This document shows, one piece after another, positions 1 through 5,324 of a stretch of 5,482 nucleotides of DNA (position 1 is the stretch's first letter; each line of letters opens with the position of its first letter). The stretch is from positions 1 to 5,482 of the forward strand of contig CAJJLI010000190.1 in the NCBI GenBank assembly GCA_905192625.1, in the 5' to 3' direction. Made by a program: the position numbers and the translations under genes. The notes under the pieces were generated by a model. That model saw only the letters and a program-made list of their open reading frames with translations. It was not told the origin of the DNA and ran no database searches. The DNA comes from an uncultured Clostridium sp. GTDB lineage: Bacteria > Bacillota > Clostridia > Lachnospirales > Lachnospiraceae.

Positions 1-166
1 TGGTATGATGGTTATTTGCTGGAGGACTATCAGGTATATAATCCCAAAGCAGTACATATGCAACTACCAATTCTACTAATGAGTAAATTTCACTGTTTCT
101 GTTTACAAACATAGATGCCGATTGTTTTCTATTCATGGAGTAAAGCATTTCTGCTTTTATATCCAT
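1..166 (-). CDS. Partial protein of unknown function downstream of a T-box leader (N-terminus only)
   Basis: An open frame begins with ATG at 166 and stays open for 55 codons to the left edge, so only the N-terminus is present. It starts MDIKAEMLYSMNRK and includes a hydrophobic stretch around residues 30-42 (LVELVVAYVLLWDY) followed by IPDSPPANNHH. I do not recognise a family. Its reality is supported mainly by position: it starts 5 bases after the U-tract of the T-box terminator, where the regulated gene should be. The ribosome binding site is weak. The only candidate is GAGGG (179-183), inside the 3' arm of the terminator hairpin and 12 bases from the ATG, which is longer than usual. In-frame ATGs at codons 7, 11 and 19 are alternative starts. 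If the AUG specifier is right, a role in methionine supply or use would be expected, but nothing in the 55 residues shows it. Confidence 0.4.
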   Translation of the reverse strand, partial: MDIKAEMLYSMNRKQSASMFVNRNSEIYSLVELVVAYVLLWDYIPDSPPANNHHT

Positions 167-170
167 AAAT

Positions 171-200
171 TAAAAAAACCCTCATCCAAAACAGGATGAG
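171..200 (-). terminator. Intrinsic terminator of the T-box leader
   Basis: Read on the minus strand, CTCATCC (200-194) and GGATGAG (187-181) form a perfect 7 bp stem with a 6-base loop. It is followed by GG and seven U (178-172). The 5' arm also supplies the 3' side of the T-box antiterminator (CAUCC), so the two folds are mutually exclusive, as expected for tRNA-controlled attenuation. The stem is one transition away from the common CTCGTCC/GGACGAG form of T-box terminators. Confidence 0.88.
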
Positions 201-432
201 AGCATATATGCTTTCACTATACCACCTATTTCACGTACTCCGTCTTATTACAATCCTTTTCCTGTAACTATGACTTTTATACATTACCCATATAACGGTA
301 GGTACCGACAAAGCTTACTACATGTTCAGCCTTGCAACTTAGAAGTGATTTTCAGATATCCTCTACTCATATCGCACTCCCACTCTCTGCGACTCGCTGT
401 GACTTTCCTTGATTCTTACTCTCTTCGTCAAC
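171..432 (-). promoter_or_regulatory. T-box riboswitch (tRNA-sensing leader), probable methionine specifier AUG
   Basis: The minus-strand leader has the T-box elements in order. The Stem I base pairs GACGAAG (429-423) with CUUUGUC (313-307), with an AGUA loop-E motif at 420-417. A CAGAGAG segment lies in Stem I. The specifier region reads GAAC-AUG-UAGUA (327-316), giving AUG at 323-321. A short Stem III of the CGG...CCGUUA type covers about 307-293. The degenerate T-box sequence is at 231-215. T-box RNAs pair the specifier with a tRNA anticodon and the UGGN bulge with the uncharged NCCA end, which stabilises the antiterminator. UGGU (224-221) demands A73, which fits tRNA-Met and argues against His or Cys. 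The antiterminator can form: AAAUAGG (231-225) pairs with CCUGUUU, and GUG (217-215) with CAU. The bulge is UGGUAUA instead of UGGNACC. The class is well supported; the exact specifier register is an inference. Confidence 0.85.
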
Positions 433-461
433 GTTTTTATGATTTATATTTTATATTTTTT

Positions 462-490
462 ATCTTAGTATAGAAAATATTATTTGTCAA
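462..490 (-). promoter_or_regulatory. Sigma-A promoter of the T-box leader
   Basis: On the minus strand TTGACA (490-485) is followed by a 17-base spacer and TAAGAT (467-462). A start near 455 would put the T-box Stem I (429) about 25 bases into the transcript. The perfect -35, ideal spacing and position make this convincing. It lies back to back with the 64-residue plus-strand gene. Confidence 0.72.
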
Positions 491-567
491 TGGAATTTGT
501 GTCATACATCTAAATTTCATGTATAGAAAAATCAAACCCTCACAAACTAAATTCGAGGTGATGATAT

Positions 568-762
568 ATGGATCCATTTTCTTTTGACGCTGATGACACT
601 TTTGGTAGTAGAGTTTTTCCTATTGTTACATTTACGGACGATAGTATTGAATCCTATTTAGAAACATTAGATAGTGCAACCAGAGAAGCTGTCGCAAGAA
701 ATCAAGACCAATTTAAATCAAGAGAAGAAGTTGAAAAGTTTGTTCAAGGTTTACGTGGATAA
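568..762 (+). CDS. Small acidic protein of unknown function (64 aa)
   Basis: The ATG at 568 is preceded by a good ribosome binding site, GAGGTG (555-560), 7 bases upstream, and the frame closes with TAA at 760-762. The product has 14 Asp/Glu against 7 Lys/Arg, no signal peptide, no membrane segment and no cysteine. The N-terminal part (MDPFSFDADDTFGSRVFPIVT) is Phe/Asp-rich and probably extended or beta. Residues about 25-62 look like two amphipathic helices (SIESYLETLDSATREAVARN and SREEVEKFVQGL). This suggests a small soluble cytoplasmic protein. I recognise no family or catalytic motif. It is a monocistronic gene, divergent from the T-box leader and convergent with citrate synthase. A weak promoter candidate is TTGTGT (497-502) with TATAGA (522-527) at a 19-base spacing. 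The strong start signal makes it likely real despite its size; the function is unknown. Confidence 0.72.
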   Translation: MDPFSFDADDTFGSRVFPIVTFTDDSIESYLETLDSATREAVARNQDQFKSREEVEKFVQGLRG

Positions 763-773
763 ATTATCTTCTC

Positions 774-801
774 GATACTACTAATTTTATGTAGTAGTAT
801 C
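774..801 (+). repeat. Perfect 10 bp hairpin after the small gene
   Basis: GATACTACTA (774-783) and TAGTAGTATC (792-801) form a perfect 10 bp stem with an 8-base loop, starting 11 bases after the stop of the 64-residue gene. There is no U-tract on either side, so it is not a classical terminator. It may stabilise the 3' end of the transcript or act together with the longer hairpin that follows directly. Confidence 0.6.
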
Positions 802-802
802 T

Positions 803-878
803 ATGGGTTGTCGCAAATTAGATGCATGCAGGGCATTCGCATCTCTTCATTCATGCAATCTAGTTTGAGACAGCCTAT
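803..878 (+). terminator. Long imperfect hairpin between convergent genes, possible weak terminator
   Basis: Bases 803-828 pair with 852-878 in a stem of about 25 pairs, interrupted by one G-A mismatch (813/868) and one bulged A (857); the loop is 829-851. Three of the pairs are G-U on the plus-strand RNA (805/876, 808/873, 818/863). On the minus-strand RNA these become A-C clashes, so the fold fits plus-strand transcription best. The plus-side tail is U-rich but broken (UAUUAUAUCUCUUU). It probably ends the small gene's transcript and may also protect or end the citrate synthase message, whose stop is 10 bases away. Terminator function is inferred. Confidence 0.5.
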
Positions 879-887
879 TATATCTCT

Positions 888-2249
888 TTAACTTCTTTGA
901 TCTAGGGTATCGTAATCTCTACGTTCCGAAACACTTTTATATGCTGGTCGCATAATCTTTTCTGAACTCACTATTTCTTCTAGGCGATGTGCGCTCCACC
1001 CAACAATTCGTGCAATCGCAAATATTGGAGTATACAATTCTAGAGGCAGACCTAGTAGACGATATACAAAACCACTATAAAAATCAACATTCGTATTTAC
1101 ACCTTTATAGATTTTTCTTTCTTCACCAATGAGTTTAGGTGCTAGTTTTTCAACCGTGGTATACAACTTAAATTCATCTTCTTGCCCCTTGTTTTTTGCA
1201 AGTTCTTCAACAAAAATCTTAAAAATTTCCGCTCTTGGATCGGATATTGAGTATACTGCATGACCAATTCCATAAATAAGTCCAGAATGATCGAACTCTT
1301 CTTTTCTTAGAACTTTTCTTAGATAGTCCGCCACTTCATCTTCATCTTTCCAATCATGAACCTTATTTTTTAAATCTTCAAACATTTGCATTACTTTAAT
1401 ATTGGCTCCACCATGTTTTGGACCTTTTAACGATCCAAGCGCTGCCGCCATAACTGAATATGTATCGGTTCCAGAAGAGCTAACTACACGTGTTGTAAAA
1501 GATGAATTATTACCTCCACCATGTTCCATATGAAGAACTAATGCTAAATCAAGTACAGACGCTTCAAATTTCGTATACTTCATGTTCGGACGTAGCATCA
1601 TTAGGATATTTTCTGCGGTTGATAATTCTTCTTTCGGTGGGTGAATAAATAAGCTATTGCCGATACTTTGATTATATGCATGATAGCTATACACTGCTAG
1701 CATTGGAAATTGACTAATAAGATTTAGACATTGTCTCATAACATTAGATAAAGAGGTGTTCTCTGCATCAGAATCATAAGAGTATAGAGTTAAAATACTT
1801 TTTGATAAGGAAATCATCATATCCTTACTTGGCGCTTTCATGATTACGTCACGGAAAAAGTTTTGAGGTAGCGTTCTCCTTTTTCCTAGTTCCAAACTAA
1901 ACTCTTCTAGCTCTTCTTTATTTGGCAATTCACCAACTAACAATAAATACGCAATTTCTTCAAAGCCAAAGCGTCCTTCATTTAAAAAGCCCTGTGTTAA
2001 ATTCCGAATATCATATCCTCTATAAAATAACATGCCGTCACATGGTACTTCTTCCCCGTTCACAATGTTCTTTGCATGTACTTCAGATATATTCGTTAAC
2101 CCAGCTACGACACCTTTACCATTAATATCACGTAGGCCACGCTTCACATCATATTCTTTGTATAAGTCAGATTCCACCTTATCACATCTTTCACATACTT
2201 CCACCAACTTTTGCACTTGTGGTGTTATTTGAAAAATTACTTCTTCCAT
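888..2249 (-). CDS. Citrate synthase (citrate/2-methylcitrate synthase family)
   Basis: The 453-residue cytoplasmic enzyme condenses oxaloacetate with acetyl-CoA to give citrate. In anaerobic clostridia this normally feeds a partial oxidative branch toward 2-oxoglutarate and glutamate. All key residues are visible. GPKHGGAN carries His279 (the E. coli His264 equivalent). GIGHAVY carries His330 (His305 equivalent). DPR gives Arg339. NTNVDFYSG carries the catalytic Asp389 (Asp362 equivalent). AIARIVGW gives Arg414, a citrate-binding arginine. HMEHGGGNNSS at 240-250 matches the family's HxEHxxN(A)S segment, and FYRGYDIRNL at 75-84 is the N-terminal family signature. Ala331 replaces the Arg of GHRVY. 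The N-terminal 40 residues are an extension rich in charge. The start is fixed by AAGGAGGAG (2262-2254), ending 4 bases before the ATG. It is monocistronic with its own promoter. Sequence alone does not exclude 2-methylcitrate activity or a paralogue elsewhere, so no symbol is given. Confidence 0.93.
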   Translation of the reverse strand: MEEVIFQITPQVQKLVEVCERCDKVESDLYKEYDVKRGLRDINGKGVVAGLTNISEVHAKNIVNGEEVPCDGMLFYRGYDIRNLTQGFLNEGRFGFEEIAYLLLVGELPNKEELEEFSLELGKRRTLPQNFFRDVIMKAPSKDMMISLSKSILTLYSYDSDAENTSLSNVMRQCLNLISQFPMLAVYSYHAYNQSIGNSLFIHPPKEELSTAENILMMLRPNMKYTKFEASVLDLALVLHMEHGGGNNSSFTTRVVSSSGTDTYSVMAAALGSLKGPKHGGANIKVMQMFEDLKNKVHDWKDEDEVADYLRKVLRKEEFDHSGLIYGIGHAVYSISDPRAEIFKIFVEELAKNKGQEDEFKLYTTVEKLAPKLIGEERKIYKGVNTNVDFYSGFVYRLLGLPLELYTPIFAIARIVGWSAHRLEEIVSSEKIMRPAYKSVSERRDYDTLDQRS

Positions 2250-2253
2250 AGAA

Positions 2254-2262
2254 CTCCTCCTT
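2254..2262 (-). promoter_or_regulatory. Strong ribosome binding site of citrate synthase
   Basis: AAGGAGGAG on the minus strand matches the anti-Shine-Dalgarno almost fully and is followed by TTCT and the ATG at 2249. It decides the start codon and predicts efficient translation. Confidence 0.85.
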
Positions 2263-2271
2263 ATGATATAT

Positions 2272-2292
2272 TTAACAATGTTAATTATTGTT
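2272..2292 (-). promoter_or_regulatory. Candidate MarR-type operator in the citrate synthase leader
   Basis: ACAAT (2275-2279) and ATTGT (2287-2291) form an inverted repeat spaced by 7 bases, extendable to AACAAT/ATTGTT. It overlaps a perfect palindrome TTAAC-AAT-GTTAA (2272-2284). The site lies about 5 to 20 bases downstream of the predicted start near 2295. The same half-sites occur at the equivalent place in front of the neighbouring MarR gene, spaced by 4 bases. Chance is possible in AT-rich DNA. Confidence 0.4.
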
Positions 2293-2301
2293 TTACTTAT
2301 A

Positions 2302-2330
2302 AGTATCCATTAATTTTAGACCTCTGTCAA
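2302..2330 (-). promoter_or_regulatory. Sigma-A promoter of citrate synthase
   Basis: On the minus strand TTGACA (2330-2325) is separated by exactly 17 bases from GATACT (2307-2302). The predicted start near 2295 gives a leader of about 45 bases containing the candidate operator and the ribosome binding site. Confidence 0.72.
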
Positions 2331-2459
2331 TATTTTTTTCAATATTTTAGTAAATTATTATACATAGTCTTTTATTTTTATAATCATTATAGATTTTTAC
2401 CCATAAATCTTTCATAAAACACTTTCTTTTCTCAATACTTGATTTTTCTTATAAAAATT

Positions 2460-2562
2460 AAAAAAACTGCCGTAAAATAATCAATTTTAGACATACTTCT
2501 ATGAATCTCTGTAAACTACAAAAATACATAAAAATACATAAAAAAGATTATTTTACGACAGT
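2460..2562 (-). terminator. Wide-loop inverted repeat with U-tract, probable terminator of the MarR gene
   Basis: Two 17-base arms (2466-2482 and 2546-2562) are inverted copies with one difference, at 2470/2558. On the minus-strand RNA this is a permitted U-G pair; on the plus strand it is a C-A clash. The minus-strand fold is followed by seven U (2466-2460), which marks an intrinsic terminator. The first arm ends 1 base after the regulator's stop codon. The loop of 63 bases is far longer than usual. It contains a tandem pair of AAAAATACAT (2520-2539). A small inverted-repeat element that doubles as terminator is an alternative reading. Confidence 0.65.
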
Positions 2563-2563
2563 A

Positions 2564-3028
2564 TTAAATCCGAATCCTAGTTTGAAAAATCTCCAATTCT
2601 TCTTCTAAGATATAACTAAATTTACTCATCGCTGTTATCATCCCAGATAATTCTTCATTTCCCATACGTTCCGCGATTCTTCTAGTTAATTCCTTATACG
2701 TTTCAGTTTCATCCTTAAGAACATCTTCTCCAAGTTTGGTAAGACTTAAATATGAAATACGATGATCTTTCGCGTCCATCTTTCGCGTTATGTACCCTTT
2801 TTTCTCTAATACGGTAAGCATCCTTGATGTCGCTGGTTTCTTTGTACCAAAAAAATCATTTAACTTTGTTGAAGTTAACTTACTATCCTGATTATTCTCA
2901 ATCATCTTACCGATTGCACACAACATAGTGTATTCACCAAATGTAGTGTTTTTAAATGGTTTTACCTGACTTGTAATCGTGCGTAGACGATTCATAACAT
3001 ATCTTAAATCATTCGGGTCTGATTGCAT
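2564..3028 (-). CDS. MarR-family winged-helix transcriptional regulator
   Basis: The 154-residue product has the MarR plan. An N-terminal helix for dimerisation covers about 7-25. A winged helix-turn-helix covers about 50-105, with recognition helix KKPATSRMLTVLEKKGYI (63-80) and the family wing signature DAKDHR (85-90). C-terminal helices (about 100-150) complete the dimer interface. MarR proteins are dimers that bind short palindromes and release on binding a small ligand or on oxidation. Cys37 is the only cysteine. I chose the ATG at 3028. The frame extends to a GTG at 3055 (163 aa), but that codon sits about 15 bases from the predicted transcript start, has no ribosome binding site and overlaps the operator-like palindrome. 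The ATG's own site is also imperfect: AAAGGAAAG (3050-3042) is too far, and GTGG is 10 bases away. It has its own promoter and lies upstream of, and co-directional with, citrate synthase. The ligand cannot be told. Confidence 0.88.
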   Translation of the reverse strand: MQSDPNDLRYVMNRLRTITSQVKPFKNTTFGEYTMLCAIGKMIENNQDSKLTSTKLNDFFGTKKPATSRMLTVLEKKGYITRKMDAKDHRISYLSLTKLGEDVLKDETETYKELTRRIAERMGNEELSGMITAMSKFSYILEEELEIFQTRIRI

Positions 3029-3053
3029 GATTCTATGTCCACTTTCCTTTATC

Positions 3054-3067
3054 ACAATACTTATTGT
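3054..3067 (-). promoter_or_regulatory. Palindromic operator candidate for MarR autoregulation
   Basis: ACAAT-ACTT-ATTGT is an inverted repeat with 5-base arms, placed about 5 to 18 bases downstream of the predicted start near 3071. MarR proteins commonly repress their own genes from such sites. The same half-sites recur in front of citrate synthase. Binding is inferred. Confidence 0.55.
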
Positions 3068-3077
3068 ACATAAATTT

Positions 3078-3106
3078 AATATAAGCCCCTAGACTATATT
3101 TGTCAA
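3078..3106 (-). promoter_or_regulatory. Sigma-A promoter of the MarR gene
   Basis: On the minus strand TTGACA (3106-3101), a 17-base spacer and TATATT (3083-3078) make a near-consensus promoter. Such a strong promoter fits a gene held down by its own product. Confidence 0.78.
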
Positions 3107-3136
3107 GAGACATAAACACAGAACAAAGAATACATA

Positions 3137-3214
3137 TAGCACATTCTACGTGCCTGCAAATTTAGTAGCAATATATTCGTCTCCACAAGGTGCGCATTTT
3201 GGTACGTAGTGCTA
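3137..3214. repeat. Orphan inverted repeat in the MarR-permease intergenic region
   Basis: TAGCAC-(ATTC)-TACGTGCC (3137-3154) pairs with GGTACGTAGTGCTA (3201-3214). All 14 positions pair if ATTC is bulged and one G-U is allowed on the plus strand; the spacer is 46 bases. It lies in a gene-free stretch (3107-3272) between the MarR promoter and the permease terminator. No promoter, U-tract or open frame was seen with it. It may be a remnant or a structured RNA; I cannot assign a function. Confidence 0.4.
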
Positions 3215-3272
3215 CTTAAATTATAGAAATTTCACTTTAACGCCTTACTTTAACAATGTCTTTTCTAAAATC

Positions 3273-3313
3273 AAAAAAAGGTTGTTGCAAAGTAGTAATG
3301 CCTTGCAACAACC
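3273..3313 (-). terminator. Intrinsic terminator of the ABC permease operon
   Basis: GGTTGTTGCAA and TTGCAACAACC (3303-3313 with 3280-3290) form a perfect 11 bp stem with a 12-base loop. On the minus strand it is followed by seven U (3279-3273). It starts 6 bases after the stop of the downstream permease, so the operon ends here and no third gene follows. Confidence 0.92.
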
Positions 3314-3319
3314 TTAGTA

Positions 3320-4201
3320 TTATTCTTTTACTCCACCAAGAGCTACTCCCGCGATAATATATCTTGATAATAGGAAATAAACAATCATTAACGGTAATAC
3401 TGTAAGTACTAAACCAACATAAATCATTCCAAAGTCAGAACGGAACTGTTCACTACGAAGCTGTTGAATAAACATTGGCAATGTAACTTTTGTCTGTGAG
3501 GATATAATCATAATTGGCATAAATAAGTTATTCCATGAAGCGATAAATGCAAAGATTGCTTGGGTTGCAATCGCTGGTTTTAACAATGGAACTATAATAC
3601 GGTTAAACGTGCTAAATTCACCGGAACCATCAATACGAGCAGCGTCGATAATATCTAGCGGAAGTGAGGCTTTCATATATTGTCTCATAAAAAATACCGT
3701 AGTAGGTGCCGCTAGTGCAGGAATAATTAATGGGAAGTAGGTGTCATTAAGACGAATCTTAAGCATAAATTGATAAAATCCAATGACAGATACTTGCGAA
3801 GGAATCATCATAATGGCAAGTATAAATGACCAAGCAAATCTACGTAATTTAAATTTATAAGCAAATACACCGTATGCAGTTAAGGAGGAGAAGTATACCG
3901 CTAATAAAGTTGCGGGTACCGCTATGGAGGCACTATTAAATACAGCTTTCCACAAAGGTGTTCCTACCCCTTCGGCTTTTTTTAACAGCTTAGAAACATT
4001 ATTAAAGAACTCTTTTCCTGGTAATAAACCAATACCTTGCTGTATATCAACACTTGCCCTTGTTGAATTAATAATCATAATATAGAAAGGAAATAAACTT
4101 AATGCTGATAGTAAAATACATATAATATTACGAAATATTTTACTTCGTAATATGCTTTTTGAATGGCTAGCGTCTTTTACTGATTTAACATCTTTACTCA
4201 T
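3320..4201 (-). CDS. ABC sugar transporter permease, MalG/UgpE-like (CUT1 family)
   Basis: This 293-residue inner subunit forms the membrane channel of a carbohydrate ABC importer together with the MalF-like protein encoded just upstream. About six membrane segments are visible (roughly 25-47, 86-112, 120-143, 154-174, 208-228 and 258-283). The cytoplasmic EAA loop, which docks the ATPase, is IIDAARIDGSGEFSTFNRIIVPLLKPA (184-210, broken here only by length). It has Asp186 in place of the usual Glu, invariant Gly192 and the Pro205 of the I-x-P-L-L-KP end. The C-terminus AGVALGGVKE is typical of MalG-type subunits (…G…GAVKG). The start is fixed by GGAGGGG (4214-4208), which overlaps the stop of the preceding gene. 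The two frames are 14 bases apart, so translation is probably coupled. The transported sugar cannot be read from the permeases. No ATPase is in the window; CUT1 systems often share one encoded elsewhere. Confidence 0.93.
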   Translation of the reverse strand: MSKDVKSVKDASHSKSILRSKIFRNIICILLSALSLFPFYIMIINSTRASVDIQQGIGLLPGKEFFNNVSKLLKKAEGVGTPLWKAVFNSASIAVPATLLAVYFSSLTAYGVFAYKFKLRRFAWSFILAIMMIPSQVSVIGFYQFMLKIRLNDTYFPLIIPALAAPTTVFFMRQYMKASLPLDIIDAARIDGSGEFSTFNRIIVPLLKPAIATQAIFAFIASWNNLFMPIMIISSQTKVTLPMFIQQLRSEQFRSDFGMIYVGLVLTVLPLMIVYFLLSRYIIAGVALGGVKE

Positions 4202-4215
4202 CTACTTCCCCTCCC

Positions 4216-5229
4216 TCATACTTCTTTTATCTTCTTTGATTTAGGCTCTTTATCACCCAATGTAAAGAAGAATATTAAGCTAATAATTAAAGTAACTAAA
4301 AAAAGAATTAAAGAAGCTGCAGAAGCTTTACCAATATCACGACTCGTTCCTAGAGCAAGCTGTTTTATGTACATTGTAATTGTTTGAGAAGCATAGTCTG
4401 GCAATCCATCTCCTGCGTTATTTACATTAAACAAAGAAGGAATATCGAACATCTGCAAACCACCAATGGAGGAAGTCACTAAAACAAACAATAAAATTGG
4501 CTTTAATAATGGCAATGTAATACGACGAAAGATTTGCGTACTACTTGCACCATCGACCCTTGCTGCTTCATACAATGTTGGACTAATACCAAGAATTCCT
4601 GCAATTAATATAATCATTGTATTACCATACCACATCCAAAAATTAATGAATCCGATTAATATCCTAGTCCACCACTTATTTTGCATGAAATAATCCGTCG
4701 CTTCACGTCCCACATCAATCAGCCCCAAGGAACGACAAAGTTGAGTAATTGGTCCTTGTACGCTAAATAATGTATAAAATAATACAGCTATGGATGCTGC
4801 TGTAATTATATTTGGCATATAAATCATTACTTTATAAGCACCATGGGCTTTTAACTTAACTCTCGTATCTGTAAACCATGCTGCAAGTAACAGTGAAAGG
4901 GCAATTTGAGGAATAAAGTTAATTAACCACATTATGATTGTATTCCCTAAGGTTTTAAATGTCATTGTATGAAATATCTTTGCTCCTTCATTCACTACTC
5001 CCTTAAGATTGGTATCATAAAGTACTCGTTTAAAGTTTGTAAGACCATTAAACGTTGGTCCCATCGCTTGCATTCCTCGATAATAAAATTCCTGTGTACT
5101 TAACCAAATGGTATATATTAATGGCCATAATGAAAAAAGAAAATATACAATAAAAAATGGTGCTATAAAATAATATCCGTAGCGACCATATTCGACCGTT
5201 CTATGTTTTTTCCGATTGCTCTTAGCCAT
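4216..5229 (-). CDS. ABC sugar transporter permease, MalF/UgpA-like (CUT1 family)
   Basis: The 337-residue product is the partner channel subunit. A basic N-terminus (MAKSNRKKHRTVEYG) precedes the first membrane segment (about 18-42, YYFIAPFFIVYFLFSLWPLIY). Further segments are near 95-118, 131-156, 190-216, 243-262 and 303-326. The EAA loop starts YEAARVDGASS, with Glu221, Ala222, Ala223 and Gly227, and ends ITLPLLKP at about 237-244; it matches the consensus better than the partner's. The gene is first of the visible pair. The start is ambiguous: an upstream in-frame ATG at 5274 would add 15 residues but has only AAAGAAAA before it. I prefer 5229 because the protein then begins with the basic stretch usual before membrane segment 1, and GGTG lies 6 bases upstream, although this site is also weak. 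No consensus promoter was found upstream; TTGGGT and TATCTT 18 bases apart near 5295-5325 is a weak candidate. The operon may start beyond the right edge. Confidence 0.92.
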   Translation of the reverse strand: MAKSNRKKHRTVEYGRYGYYFIAPFFIVYFLFSLWPLIYTIWLSTQEFYYRGMQAMGPTFNGLTNFKRVLYDTNLKGVVNEGAKIFHTMTFKTLGNTIIMWLINFIPQIALSLLLAAWFTDTRVKLKAHGAYKVMIYMPNIITAASIAVLFYTLFSVQGPITQLCRSLGLIDVGREATDYFMQNKWWTRILIGFINFWMWYGNTMIILIAGILGISPTLYEAARVDGASSTQIFRRITLPLLKPILLFVLVTSSIGGLQMFDIPSLFNVNNAGDGLPDYASQTITMYIKQLALGTSRDIGKASAASLILFLVTLIISLIFFFTLGDKEPKSKKIKEV

Positions 5230-5324
5230 ACTCTGCACCAACCCCTTTTTTAATAATGGATATTGCTTATGCATGTGAATTTTCTTTACTAAAAATAAGA
5301 TATCTTGAACACTTTATAAAACCC

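Noticed and set aside
1..114. Plus-strand frame open from the left edge to a TAG at 112-114
   Set aside because: It could be the end of a plus-strand gene, but the minus-strand frame is better placed behind the T-box terminator, and no plus-strand terminator follows the TAG.
270..473. Plus-strand open frame of 67 codons
   Set aside because: It is antisense to the T-box leader and its promoter, has no ribosome binding site and gives a low-complexity Tyr/Phe/Ser-rich product.
1922..2417. Three overlapping plus-strand open frames (1922-2125, 2032-2232, 2211-2417)
   Set aside because: They lie antisense to citrate synthase or its AT-rich promoter region, lack ribosome binding sites and have no protein-like composition.
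2520..2539. Tandem AAAAATACAT repeat as the start of an array
   Set aside because: Only two units are present, within an AT-rich loop; there is no spacer structure and no CRISPR or iteron character.
2457..2568. ATTAAA copies as target-site duplication of a mobile element
   Set aside because: The left copy is separated from the arm by several A, the sequence is trivial in such AT-rich DNA, and the U-tract makes a terminator the simpler reading.
4466..4693. Plus-strand open frame of 75 codons
   Set aside because: It is a shadow of the MalF-like permease, whose EAA motif and membrane segments are clear on the other strand.
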